The position numbers and the translations under genes are program-made. DNA of 64,000 bases from Pterobdella sp. o SKG-2022 (taxonomy: Eukaryota; Annelida; Clitellata; Hirudinida; Piscicolidae), in contig OZ038321.1 in NCBI GenBank assembly GCA_964035795.1, forward strand, positions 7,538,079-7,602,078, given 5' to 3'. The notes below the pieces were generated by a model that worked only from the letters and a program-made list of their open reading frames with translations, had not been told where the DNA came from and ran no database searches. Every line of letters begins with the position of its first letter. Positions within the stretch are counted from its first letter, which is position 1. Below, one piece after another: positions 23,638 through 36,181 of this stretch.

Positions 23638-26600
23638 TTATACATCCTCATCATCATCATCCTCCGCAAACTCAGAAAACTTTAAATCTTTAACCACATC
23701 AGGCTGATCCTCATCACCAGAATCATCATCATCACTGTCCTTAGGATCATCATCATCACTATCACTATTATCTTCATCAACATCACTTTTATCATCGTCT
23801 TCATCATCATCTTCATCAATTCCATTCATTTGACCTTCTTCATTTTTGATCTTCTTTGTTTCAACGTCTTGCTTTAACATGAACCTACAAATACATTTAA
23901 TTAAAATGAATTATGAACATAAACGAAAATATGGCAATAATCTCACTAAAATTAAATTTTGAATTAACATTTTAATATAGCTGATAAGATGGTATATTGC
24001 TCAATAGCTAAATCACAAATAAGTATTTAAATACAGACCTGCCATCATCTTCATCGTCGTCGTCATCATTAAAATTGAACAAGTCCTTGAAATTTTGTTT
24101 CTCTTCATCAGTGGCTTTACGTTTGATAGATACTTTCTCCATGTGTGGCACCTTATCACCACCAAGCTGTCAGAGTGGTGTTGTGAATAACAAAGCCTCA
24201 ACAAGTACTTGATAATGTTACAATATATAGTAATTATATTTTATTCAGTAATTAAATACTCGATGATAGCACCATAGTGTTTTTGTACGTTTCAACAAAT
24301 ATTTTCAATGTTTCTACCTTTCCTTATGATTCACACTCGAAGATACATATCATAAGAGCATGAGAACAACAGTGAGAGCAGACATACACACCTTGTTTTG
24401 ATTGGACATGAGCACATGTAACTGCTTGATTTTCGCCTGCACCACAGCGTCATACAAGCTTGCCACCCCATTCTTATGGCTCTCATGTTGCCATTTCGAT
24501 TGTAAGGCATTCTGCAGATACATTAATATAATCATACATCTTTATCATTTATTATAGTCAACTTTTTTCTCTTTACCATTATAATATCATAAAACATCAA
24601 ACCGACCAAAGAAGCAGACTGGGTCAAATCCACAGCATCCCTCCTCCTTAGCGTCTCAACCTCTGTGCACCTTTGGGCCAGCACATCCAGGATTCCCTTT
24701 ACCTTCTTCTTGTGGCTTGCTGCCTTGCTAACCTTCAGAAACCTCTTCAGCTGTAAAGGTATGTAGGTGGAGTCGAGAGCAATGTAGTGGTGGTAGTGAG
24801 AGTTAATATAAATGTATTTGAAGCAATGGAATTGGTAGTATTAGCAATAGTATTGGCATTATTAGTAATTTATAATAGAGTTATTTTGAAAACAGTATTA
24901 GTATTAACCAAAGTAGCATTACTAGAAGTACATGTAGTAATATAAGAGTAGAAACAAGGCTGATTGATGAGAACGACAAGATTAATAACACAAATTTTAA
25001 CAATATAACCCTACTCATAATGATCAAAGCATTAATACAATTTCATTATTACCCTTATCAACATCACAACTGAACCATTCATAAAGTTGAAACCCACTAC
25101 AGAAAAAAAATCAAAACAAAAGCCCACCAAACCTGCATGATAGTGGGCATGAAGAGCTCAGGGAATGCTATGTTGCAGCTGTAATGTGTGGCATATTGTA
25201 ACAACAATTCCACCAACTCATCCATAGCCGCATCCTTGTGGGTTTGTGTGATGGTGCAAGAGGTAGTGGTGTTTAAGGTAGTAACTATTAAGAGATGGTA
25301 GTAATAATAGCTAATGCTGATTATTAAAAAAAATGAGTTTATCAGTGAAAGAATGGCCTATTATGAAAAAATTGAAATAATAATAATGACATTAATAATA
25401 ATAATAAAAGGCCTAAACAAAAGCCACCAACTAGGAATGCTTTCTCATGCAGCTCACTCTTGTTCATCCTCAAACAACAACTGATGATGCAGTTTTTCAT
25501 CTTAGTCTGTTTGGTCTCTTTGTGGAAAAGGGACGTTTCCAGAGGCTGGGTGGGTCAGGGTGGTTAGGCGAAATTTTTATATGCTTTTATCTATCTATCT
25601 ATCTATCTCTCTATCTATTTATCCATCTATTATTATTATTATTATTATTTTTATAGCGCACAGTTATCGATTCAAGATTGCTTCAGAGGCGCTCAAAGTT
25701 TGTAAGAGATTATGACTGGAGATGTTTATGTTATAAGTGAGTTTTCAAAAGTTTGCGAAAGTTCATGAGAGATGAGGGCAAGTTAGAAGGAAGTGAATTC
25801 CACAGACGTGGAGCCTGGTGAGAGAAAGAGCATCTAGTAAACAAGCCTGAAGAAACAGGTTGATGAATTTGGAGACCAGAGTGCAAGGAGCTGAGTGGTT
25901 GACGTGTGTGTCTGATTGACAAAAGATCAAAAAGATAAGCAGGTTGTTCAAGCTTGAGAGTGCAGGCAATGAGTCAAAGTAATTTAAACTTGCATCTTTG
26001 GGAGAAAGGTTGCCAGTGTAAACGATCAAGACAGTTGTTGGAAGAGCTGAAATAATCAGCTTGAAAAACCGTCTTGGCCGCGTGTTTTTTGAGGGCTTGA
26101 AGTTTGCATAAAAGATAGTTTGGCTGCCCGCAAAGGAGAGAATTACAGTAATCCAATCTGGAAAGAACTAGTGAGATAAAGAGGGCAAGCAGTAGCAAGA
26201 GGTATGAATTTGCGTAATTGTTTTATGACATGGATGTGGAAATTGGAAGCTTATATAATATAATCAAACCTCAGTAATGATATTCAACACAGGAATGAAC
26301 TTTCCTGTTGTCTCTGTGAAGGTAATATCATAAGACATAAATGAAGATCAAGACTTTAAAATACTGTGTAACTATAGAACCAAGATAACCATAAGCAGAT
26401 GTAGTGCTATTACATTTGAATGACATATTTGTGAATACTATGATGCATGATGATTATGATTGCTAATAAAAAACAAAAAACAATGAAAATTAAGAAATAA
26501 AAAATAATAAGTAAATAAAATAAATAATAAATACAATAAAAAGAAACATAAAAAACGAAATACAAAAATAGATATAAAATAATATTATAAATGCATACAT

Positions 26601-29600
26601 ACACAATAGAAAAACTGATACAAATCAAATCAAATGAATGACGAGTATGATTATAGTGGCATTAACTTCATGAGTTTCTAGACCACTGAGTATTATGAAC
26701 TTTGAATGCAATTTAATGTGATGTATGTTTTCTTAGATATGACAATTTAAAAAAAAATTATGCAAGTATAACTAAATAAACAAAACAGTTAACTAAGAGT
26801 ATATGAAAAAAAAGGTCTGTTGTTTGAAACAAAAGCAACCATAATAATACTTATATAAATGACATTTAGAAAACTGAGTTGATTTTATGAATTTATAAAA
26901 ATATCTGTGATAATAAACAAAAAAAAATATATAGATGAAACTTCAAATAAAATATTTTGAGCAATCAAATGTTAATTTTAGACAAAATTTGAACAACTTC
27001 ATTGTCTTCATCTACAAGTAATACTGAGGTGCAATGAAGGACACAACAGACCTGTGAGAGCCACAAGGACTCGAGCACAAAACAGCCTCAGGGGAATGTA
27101 CACTGGAGCTGGGTTCATCCTGGTGGGTTATTACACAGCTATGTTATTAGGTGCTCTATGGTGTTGCAATATAGTTATAAGAAAATAATAAATATAGAAA
27201 ACAAACATATTATTATGATTTCTTTAATCACCACAATGGTTCTGAGTCTATTTGCATACAGGTTTGGAATGGTAGATTAAGAGTTTATTTGTTTCAATGA
27301 ACAAATGCAAAAAAATGTATATGATGAACACAAGGTGTTTCAATAAAACAAAAAATCGCAAAGCTTTTTGTGAGAAAATGCTACATATCAAATGCTGACA
27401 ACTTAATAGCCCAAGATTTTAATGCAAAAAGTTTCATGAGTGTGTTTTCTACAATTGTTTCTATAAGAGTAATCTACTTCAAAAACCTGGCAGTAGCAAG
27501 GACAATTTCGACAAGTGGGTGGATGAAGGTGGTGATGAGGGGGTGGGTAGGATGCTTGCCTATGAAAGCCCCCCATAATGATAATGACTGGACATATTGC
27601 CAGTTATTTATCACTTGGTGAGTTTGCTGCGGTAGTGGATGGTGGTGGTGTTGTGAACTATTGTAAAACTAATATGAAGAAAGATTTTGGTTCAGTCAAG
27701 GTGAGAGAAGGAAACATATGGCAAGTTATAGCTAGATTCCTATACAATTATCATTAGTTACATTATCATTGTTTATGATACTGCTATTATAAGCTCTATT
27801 TTTTGAATATCACCCTTATTATTACTATAACCAACATCTTAAATTATTACTCCAATTTTCTGTAAAACAATTATCATTCTCACAAGCAACCTTCTTCTGC
27901 AGTTTAAGGGCGTTGTGCATATGTTTGGCAAGTTGTTGAACGAAGTAGAAACTGCTCCTGGTGATCAAGTAGTTTGTAGTGTTGTGGTGGATGTCAGTGA
28001 TATCAATGAGAACAAAATAATTAGAACTAAAAAAATTATATAACTACCAAAAGTAAAAAAATTATAAAATTGCTTAATAAAAAAAAATTAAATACAAACT
28101 TCTATTAACATTACCACCATCCACTATTAGTACTACATCTATCACAATGACATCATCAACACTATTACATTTATTATTAATATTACTTCACAATTATAAC
28201 ATTATACATTGAAATATTAATAATACTAATCTATCACTATAATAACATCATACGTTGAATGTACCACAATAAAACAACCATCAAGCACAGCACTTCACCG
28301 CAGACCCACCTATAGGCTTGTTGAGGTTTGAGGGAGAGTGCCTGCACCAGGGAGGACTGCATGAATCGGATGTAGCTGATGGTGTGCTGGTTGGTGAAGC
28401 GACTGTGCTTCACAAAACTCAAGTACATGCTCTGTGGACAGAATAATGATGACAGGCAATGGTTATGATAATGATGGTCTTAATACTCCTAAAATTAAAA
28501 TGTTGATGAGAATACTACCATTAACATAAATTTATTTCAACTAATAAAGCCTGTAAGGTCAACAAACAAAAAGTATTTATTTTAAAAAAGTCACAAAGCT
28601 CTTACATTATCACTTGATAATGTGAAAGCTTCATAGATAAAAGTCTATCTAATAAGAAAAAACTTTTGTTAGACTTACATTATGGGGGTTGTCAAATAAA
28701 TCAGTCAATAGAAAATACCTTCATAATAATAATATCAATAATAATACTAATAATAATAGCAATAATAATGTTGATGCTCATAACGAACAGTGAAGGCAAA
28801 CTTGAGAAGCTTGTCATCCAGGTATGAGATCATCTGTATGGGTTGTTCTATTGAGGTTCTTTGTGCATATTATCCTTGCACTATTGTTAGTAGTTTTTTA
28901 ACGTTATTATTATTAGTTGCACTGTTGTTAGAATTTTTGTTATTATCAGCATCATTTGAGGGTTTATCAAATGTACAAAAATGTCCATATTGTAGTGCAA
29001 CTGAAACCCCAGTTAAAGGAAATTGAATGGTTGACTTATTTAAACTATTTAATCATTATCATTATCATCTTAGTGTGGACGAAATATAGATGCAAAAAAA
29101 AAGCTTTACATTGCGATTTATAATAGGGCGTTTTTAAAACTGAACTCTGAAAGACCATAAAAGAGGTGCTAATTATCAATCAAACTCAGGATCAAATCAG
29201 TGATAACATTAAGTGTTTATGCCTGTTGTATGTTTGAAGTTTGAGAATGGCTGTGATAATAAATAGTACAATGATTAATCATACCCTGAGGAGAGATCTG
29301 AAGGACATCAACCTGATTGACTCTTCTCCCTGAGACCAAAACTCCACCAGTTTCTGTGTGTTCAATGATAAAAATAACAATAATATTCTTAGTATTACTA
29401 AGAAAAAATTTTTAAAACAATAAATAAATAAATAAATAGTGAGCCTTTCAAAACTAGAATAAAAAAAAACTTCCATTAACAAATTAGAGTGAAAACAACA
29501 ACTTGAACAAATATCAAGCAATGTGAACCTTAATGAGAGGCTTAAGGATCTTGAGAATGGGACAGCAGAAGGGGATCAGCTGGTGCAGATGCTTCAGCAT

Positions 29601-31515
29601 GCTTAATAACGTCTCTGTCTCACTAGATACTAGTGACAATAACTGTGTTTTTTTTTTGTGTATTACACGCCATTATGGTAATTTAATTCAAATTTATCAT
29701 CATCGTCATAGTCTTTATAATCTTATTTCAAAGAAGTTAGGCATAAAGTCAATAAATACAATACTGATACAAAAAAACAAACCTCAATCAAATTGGTGGC
29801 ATAGATCTTGATGGATGGCTTAATCCTGATCCACTTCTTGCTCTTGTTGGCCACTATGACCTTTTCAGGAAGCACCACACCCAGCCCTTCAACACCATCT
29901 TCCTTATTTAACTCAACATTCTTTTGAACATCTTCATTAATATTATTCTTTTTATTTGATTGTTTCTTTTTCTTCTTTGATTTTTTTCCTTGTTTTTCTT
30001 GGGTGTTGTTGCTTGTCACTTCATCTTTGTTGTTGTCGGGAATGATGTTGAGGTATGTGTAAATGGCTGGGACAACATCTAACACACACATGTTCAGAAC
30101 TGATTTGTATACTGGGAGATTTGTGAAAAAGTTTATATAAATGCTATCAAATATCAAAAACATAAACAACTTGAAACTTTGAAAACCACACTTACAAACC
30201 AAAAAAACGCCCTGATTCATACACACAAACCACCTCCACCACCCACCCTCATAAGATTCCACTATGTACTTATCATCTTTAGCTTCTTCAAGTTTCTTTG
30301 AGGAAGTGAATGAGGCAGCAGCTCTTGATGCTAATGATATTTCCCTCAGTGCTGATGGCAAGTCTGTCTGTTTATCATGTAATGATGTTGTTAGGGTAGT
30401 GTGATGGTTTGGCATTATGTGGAGGTCTTGAAAGTAAATAGTTATGGTCATTAAAAATGGTTTTGTAGACCATGTAGCTGCTCTAAATAAGAGTTTCTGT
30501 AGTGCTATAGATATGCTCCACAGGAAGCTTCTCATTGTGAGCCAAAAAAAACAGAAATGAGTAAAGGTATGATTTCTTTGTGTTTAAAAAAATATTTCCA
30601 AATCATCATCATTTAATTTAAAGAACATTTTCATCGGCAAAAGAAGAATATTTATACAATAGTAATAATAAGAATTCAAAAAAAAACATGGTAATGGCTT
30701 TAATAAGTATACAATCGGTTGTAATCTTGGTGGAAATAATAATGATGAATAATATTCCTATGAGGTTTGAGGTGATTATGGTATGTGGCTAATGATGACC
30801 TATTTGAGGTATGATAATGGTTGTGTTATGGGTGATTATAATGATAGTATATGGATATTAGTAGTGGGAAAACAATGATGATGTTCAAAATACACAATGG
30901 AGCTTTTAAGATGACAAAAACAACTATGTGGAGCAATTTGATGGTCAATTCAAGCAAGAAAACAAACAATGTTTTATTTTGAAAACATATTTATACAATT
31001 ATAAAAAACTTACATGAAGTAAATTATTCCATTTTTTGGTCATTTCTAAATTAATCTTTGTCAACTTTTTCATTTTTTTTGGTTTTTTTTTATTTTTCTC
31101 ATCATCTTCTTCACTGTCTTCATCACTTTTTTTTTCCTCTTCATCTTTGTCTTTTTCTTCTTCACTACTCATCTCAACATCATTGGCTTCCTAGTTATGA
31201 AAATTGATTTAATAATAAATATTATAGTAACATTCAGTACCAGACCATACAAATGACATATATGGAAAAAATTGATGCTATTGAAATTATTCTATACGTT
31301 TTTATATAAAATATAACTTTGAGTGTATTGACAAGATTTACTAATATTTGTACATTTTCACAAACCTCCAATTCATCACTCCCAGAATCCCCTTCATCAT
31401 CACTTGGATCAAAATCTAACAACGATGCATCTTCTTTTTTCAGATATTCTGCAAACTCTGGATCAATCGAAGATAAGTTTTTTATGCCAGTTTTAAGTTT
31501 CTTCGCAGCAGACAT
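23638..31515 (-). CDS. NOC2L: Nucleolar complex protein 2 (NOC2L)
   Basis: Eighteen exons on the minus strand: 31515-31366, 31190-31014, 30367-30247, 30099-29783, 29642-29529, 29353-29285, 28833-28789, 28431-28310, 27957-27891, 27626-27487, 27119-27052, 26313-26270, 25545-25432, 25234-25133, 24750-24607, 24511-24392, 24166-24039 and 23884-23638. All phases agree, giving 762 aa (human 749). Noc2 blocks in order: DPEFAEYLKKEDASLLDF, LREISLASRAAASF, LLSMLKHLHQLIPF, EFWSQGEESIRLMSF, MYLSFVKHSRFT, NNWQYVQSLSLW, YIPLRLFCARVL, TGKFIPVLNII, NKSELHEKAF, IAFPELFMPTIMQ, LKRFLKVSKAA and NFKDLFNF, then a long Asp/Glu-rich tail. Noc2 works with Noc1/Noc3 in nucleolar assembly of the large ribosomal subunit; NOC2L can also repress histone acetylation. 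Most introns are under 1 kb; intron 12 carries a LINE fragment. A Lys/Asn-rich insertion lies within exon 4. Confidence 0.95.
25584..25650 (+). repeat. CTAT then ATT microsatellite at a LINE 3' end
   Basis: (CTAT)n passes into (ATT)n and abuts the 3' end of the minus-strand LINE fragment. Simple-repeat ends of this kind are typical of CR1/L2 elements, so part of it may be the element's own tail. Confidence 0.6.
25650..26215 (-). mobile_element. CR1/L2-like LINE 3' fragment in NOC2L intron 12
   Basis: The minus strand encodes the reverse-transcriptase C-terminus: FISLVLSRLDYCNSLL, LQALKKHAAKTVF, LHWQPFSQRCKFKLL, a frameshift, RCSFSHQAPRLWNSLP and FRKLLKTHL. The order matches the tail of CR1/L2-type LINE proteins. 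It lies in the same orientation as NOC2L, between its exons 12 and 13, and has several frameshifts. Confidence 0.85.
28720..28772 (+). repeat. AAT-rich microsatellite in NOC2L intron 7
   Basis: Imperfect (AAT)n run close to NOC2L exon 7 on its 3' side. Of no evident function. Confidence 0.55.
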
Positions 31516-34132
31516 TATTGGAATTTGTAATTTTATTTTTAAAAATGTAAAAAAAATTTTTTTTCAAATTGTTATATAAATTCTGCTAAATTTCAATCCC
31601 ACATAAAAGCAAAATAATGTGAGTTTTGCACGTTTTTCGAGCTCACTAAAGTAAAACTTAAGTTACAATATTTAAAGGCTCTTCATTTATTGTTTTCAGA
31701 TATACTTTTTACTATTTTTCAAAACTCTTTTATTGAATAACATAAATAAAAAATTTAATTATTTTTTTTTTTTTTTTCAAATCTTTTTACCACGTCTTTC
31801 TCTTATTCTCTCAATTACGCATCATATAATTGTTACTCTGTCGCTCATTAATATCCCTTGATATTCTTATAGAGAACTTCATGTGTTCATTTACGCAAAG
31901 GTAACAGTTATTGTTACCTTTGACAACACGATGTCAGAAAAATTATCCTCAACAAATCAGTGGAAATTCCTTGAAGTCACAATTTTGTACTCCAAAAATA
32001 CATTAAAATTATTTTTTTCATAAATAGTTTCCTGAAGCGAATAATTAATAATTAAAACCTTTCAATTTTCACTATCAATAATGTTTTTTAAATAACACCA
32101 AAATTTTTTAAAATAATATATTAATTGTTTTAAGGTTTTTTTTGTTTTTATGTTGAGTTCACACATTCTCGAAAACTACTCTTCATCGTGTGGAGTAATT
32201 TTTGATAAAATATGCTTCCAAGCAAAAAGTATTATTTGATTAAAAAAGTTGTCAAGTGTTTGTATGGATCATATGAATTTAAACATAAACTCGATGCATA
32301 TGTAGGCAAGCACCAGTATCGATCTTGTCTTCAAAATCTTTTAAAAAAGTCAAATAAATTTTCATCGTCTATAAAATTTCTGTTTGAAAAATTGTCAATA
32401 AAGAACGATTTTAAAACAGATATATTGATGCAGGGAAAACTTGCAATATTCTTCCAACTCAATACTAACAAATAGTGCAATCTTGCCTGAATATTGCTTT
32501 TTGACGTATTTGATAATGTATATTGAAAATATTGTGTTCAAACGAAACTTTTTTTTAATCATGATATTTGTTTATTTTGTGATTATATTAATATGGATAT
32601 CTTTCGAGACTGCATTAGTTAATTGCTTTCTTTATTTTCTTCAAGGGTTATATTGAAAAATACCACTTCAGAACTTATTGAGGCAACTGCTTCAATAAAT
32701 TATTTAATTTATTCCTAATTAAGAAAATAAACGCTGAAATTAGGATATATTGTTGATCATAAATACTTTTCTTGTCTAAAGTATCTAATTTATTTTTAAT
32801 TTAGAAAATAAAACGCTGATTTATTTTTCAGCCTTAAAACATTATTCTTGTTTAAAGTTGATAAGAAAAGCCTTGATTGGATACAACGAGATGTTGCATG
32901 AGTCATCAACACTGTTGCGACCTTCACTTACACCTTTTTATGTTATCGAGTTAGGATTTTCTATGAAAAACTATGGCGGGTTTACGTTTTATATGTGGCA
33001 AGGGTTGTTTGAAGGAAAATGCAATACGACGTTTTTCAAAGTAATGATTGGTTTTAATTATGTTTTAACTTCCCACATATAAAGTTTCAAAAATATTCTT
33101 TCATCGATATATACGTTTCAAGTTTAATTGCAAGTTCATTGTAAAATCGATATACATATATATACCGTAGTCGAGCTCATATATAACTAAAAACTTTGTA
33201 CTTCATTCACAATATCCAGCGACCTTGCTTGTTTGATATAAATGACAGTCAACAAGACAGACTTGACTGCAAGCAGACATGACCTTCAATTTCATCGCAT
33301 GTTTTAGAGCATCCTTGAGTCATCATAATGTCCTTTAGCGACTACAGAAATATAATTATAACTTTTATTCAGAACTTTATTTGAAAAATCTATAATTATT
33401 TTCAAGAGTCGTGTTATTACACAACTCATTTGAGGTAAAAATTGAAACAATCAAATGTACTTAAAAAATCATAAATAAGAGCTGGTAAACTTAAGCCACG
33501 TGAACTCAACTGAGTGAAGAAAATTTTTAACATCGCCACAAAATAATACATTTTATAATTTTGACAACAATTTAATAAATATAAACAATTTTTTTTTATA
33601 AATGTGTTCAGATTTGAATAATTTATACATCTTTTTGTTTATTACATGAAAATAAGCATTGAAAACTGAGTGGAGAAATTGAACAAGGTAGTTCACTTGA
33701 AATCGTACGCAAATGTTCGAAAAAAGTATTCCCAAAATTGAATTTCGTCAATAAAATCAGAGTTGTACAAAATATTATAAAAATGCCAAAGTTTTTTGTT
33801 CAGAGAGAATATGCTTGCGGAAAATCATACAACTTTTGTGTATCTATGTTATTCACATAATTATGAATTAGCATCTTTAGAATCACATGGATAAAGCAAC
33901 AATAAAACTTAGTCTGAGTAACAATAATGCAGCTTATGCCAATTTGACAACGTTATCAAGATGAGGTGATAACCCGAAAGATATTGAGATTTCAAAAGAA
34001 TAGGGTCATCTATTTATATCATCTGATTAAGTTCGGAGAAACCATCTAAGTTATTGTCATCTAACTGAGAATGACTAATTAATTAATCAGTTGAAATACA
34101 TAGTAAAAACACCTAGATTAAATAGCAAGGGG
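31516..34132. other. Intergenic region between NOC2L and the TRIM-NHL gene
   Basis: AT-rich. A perfect hairpin, AAAGGTAACA with TGTTACCTTT around a 5-base loop, lies near 31897-31921, about 380 bp upstream of the NOC2L start. Two open frames on the plus strand (32212-32475 and 32858-33082) are of uncertain status. Nothing else is recognisable. Confidence 0.4.
32212..32475 (+). CDS. Possible small Lys-rich ORF, unrecognised
   Basis: An 87-codon ATG-to-stop frame encodes a basic protein starting MLPSKKYYLIKKVV. The composition is more mixed than random AT-rich frames nearby, and it starts about 700 bp upstream of NOC2L on the opposite strand. I know no homologue, and no splice continuation is obvious. 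It could be a lineage-specific gene, a first exon or chance. Confidence 0.2.
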   Translation: MLPSKKYYLIKKVVKCLYGSYEFKHKLDAYVGKHQYRSCLQNLLKKSNKFSSSIKFLFEKLSIKNDFKTDILMQGKLAIFFQLNTNK

Positions 34133-36181
34133 TCAAAGATAGCGATATTTTTTGACGCAATCGTTTCCAAGATCCACAACGTACACAAACCCCTCTTTGA
34201 CTGAGCTCAAACTACTAGGTCGTTTGAGACGATCATTGTGACTATCTATTTCATAAAGTAACTTTTTAGCTGCAGAATCATAAACTTGAACAACACAGCG
34301 ACCCTTTTCTAGACGAGTAGCTAGGAACTTGCCAGCACCATCATGGCAGGCCCCCCCGAACATCACCTTGCCAGATGTTTCATTCGATAGATCGTACAGG
34401 TATTGACCAGCTTTTGAGAATACTTGCAGTCGGTTATCGCAGACGATGATCTCGTTGGAGTGAGGTACCACATACACGGAGTATATCAGTTGGAACTGGC
34501 CGGGTTTGTTGCCTTTACTTCCAAAATTTGTGATGAGGTTGCCAGATATGCTGAAAACGAATATTTTATTGACACCGTTGTCTGCAATGACGATTTCATC
34601 TTTCGAGGTGGCTGATATGGCGATTGGTTCGTTGAATTGTTCACTAGTGAATTGAGAAGAAAATGCTCCATCCAGTGTTAAGAAGGTTATTTGTTTAGTT
34701 CTCCAGTTGACAAGGCCAAGTAATGATGATTGTGGTAAGTAACACATACCTGTGGTACTATGCTGCTCTAATCCCTTCCCTGTGATCACGAATTGCACGG
34801 TGCTCAATGTTTCGTCCAATATCAAAACTCTACTGTTGCCAGTATCAAGCACATACACCAGTTTGTCCCTGGAGATGAACACGGATACTGGTTGTTTCAA
34901 GTGACTCAGACTCGAACCGGGGCCTCCGAATTTACTGACTGGATTAATGTGTTGAGATACATTGACGCTGAAAGGGCTATCCTTGATGGCCCTGTTGAAA
35001 ATGTTGATGTGTAATTTGTGAAGACCACTGGTTAAGAAGGAATAACTGGCAGCGTAAGTTCCGTCTTCGTTGTCTATTACATCGGTGAAACGAACACTGC
35101 CATGAGGGTCAACAATTTTGATTTCGACTGGATCACCACCAAAGGTCCTTACATTGCCGTGGTAGTCTACCGTGGAGACATTGACGTTATAGTTGAGTCT
35201 GATGGATGCTTGGTTTGGAACGTTAGCAGAACATAAAGCTGGAAAGGTTTTGCTGATAGAGATCTTTCCGAAATGGTCGAGTGATTGTTTGATTGATTCG
35301 AGGCTGCAGTTGTGTTTGTAACTGAATTGCATGAAAGCATTTTCACGCGGTTCCATTAAAGTGGTTGAGATATCAAGTTTTTCATTTAAGTCTCCGATCT
35401 TGGTGGTGATGTTGCGGACATCAATCTGATGCTGCAGTCCCCTGCAGTCATTCTCCACCTTCTGCTTCTCTGTTTCGATCAGCACCAACTGCTCTTGTAG
35501 CGATTTCTTTTTTTCTTCGCAAATTTTTTTCGTTATTTGTAACATTTCTTTTTTCCGTCGTTCGACTTGAGCAAGCACATCATTGAAAGCTTTGTTGATA
35601 TTTTCGACACATTTCTCATGAGCCTCGGTGAGATGTGAGATTTCTTTTCCTACGACTACATCAGCTTCGTCGAGATTCTTAATACATAAGGATGCCTTGT
35701 AGAGAAGTATTTCAGACATCCTCTTAATGGCGATGGAGAATGGGATGACAGTGTGAGCACTAGCACCACCCATGTTGTGGGAACCCTCCGTACAATCCAG
35801 ACAAAATACAACATCGCACGTCTCACAAAACATCAGTTCTGTTTGAGAGTGTCTGGAGCATTTGGGCACCACGTCTCGACGCTGTCTACCCATGAGGTCG
35901 AGGAGCTGGTTGACGATGAAGCTTGGTGGGAAGCTGACAACCCCTCCCCTGGGAATAGTGACTGTTTCCCTGCATATGGGACACCTGAAAGAAGTCACAG
36001 ATTCTCCTTGCGCATCCACGATGTGTTCCAAGCAGCTGAGACACACGGTGTGTGAGCAGGATAACAACTTGGGTGTGCGCTCGTCATTGTTGTAAATGCA
36101 TAAGCAGGTGCCGCAAGTTAAGAAACTGTCGCTAAAGTCGTCGTAGTTGATTGAAACTGTCTCGACCAGGGTGGAAGACAT
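34133..36181 (-). CDS. TRIM-NHL E3 ubiquitin ligase with filamin repeat (TRIM2/3-like)
   Basis: A single uninterrupted frame of 682 aa. Order of domains: RING about residues 23-73 (CGTCLCIY, CSHTVCLSC, FRCPICRE); B-box about 107-150 (CSRHSQTELMFCETC, FCLDCTEGSH); coiled coil about 160-285 with Lys/Glu-rich heptads; a filamin-type Ig repeat about 310-410 (VDNEDGTYAASYSF-like block, DSPFSVNV); and NHL repeats from about 415 to the end (YVLDTGNSRVLIL, IVIADNGVNKIFVF, GSKGNKPGQFQ, VYVVDLGNDCVKKYRYL). Domain order and length fit TRIM2/TRIM3 and relatives (human TRIM2 744 aa), which act as ubiquitin ligases or RNA/protein adaptors. The exact orthologue is unclear. It is the only long intronless gene in an intron-rich window, and its base composition is visibly more GC-rich than its flanks. 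The start is the first Met, with RING residues beginning soon after. Confidence 0.93.
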   Translation of the reverse strand: MSSTLVETVSINYDDFSDSFLTCGTCLCIYNNDERTPKLLSCSHTVCLSCLEHIVDAQGESVTSFRCPICRETVTIPRGGVVSFPPSFIVNQLLDLMGRQRRDVVPKCSRHSQTELMFCETCDVVFCLDCTEGSHNMGGASAHTVIPFSIAIKRMSEILLYKASLCIKNLDEADVVVGKEISHLTEAHEKCVENINKAFNDVLAQVERRKKEMLQITKKICEEKKKSLQEQLVLIETEKQKVENDCRGLQHQIDVRNITTKIGDLNEKLDISTTLMEPRENAFMQFSYKHNCSLESIKQSLDHFGKISISKTFPALCSANVPNQASIRLNYNVNVSTVDYHGNVRTFGGDPVEIKIVDPHGSVRFTDVIDNEDGTYAASYSFLTSGLHKLHINIFNRAIKDSPFSVNVSQHINPVSKFGGPGSSLSHLKQPVSVFISRDKLVYVLDTGNSRVLILDETLSTVQFVITGKGLEQHSTTGMCYLPQSSLLGLVNWRTKQITFLTLDGAFSSQFTSEQFNEPIAISATSKDEIVIADNGVNKIFVFSISGNLITNFGSKGNKPGQFQLIYSVYVVPHSNEIIVCDNRLQVFSKAGQYLYDLSNETSGKVMFGGACHDGAGKFLATRLEKGRCVVQVYDSAAKKLLYEIDSHNDRLKRPSSLSSVKEGFVYVVDLGNDCVKKYRYL

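Noticed and set aside
35753..36095. Plus-strand frames over the TRIM-NHL gene
   Set aside because: They are antisense to the RING and B-box coding region.
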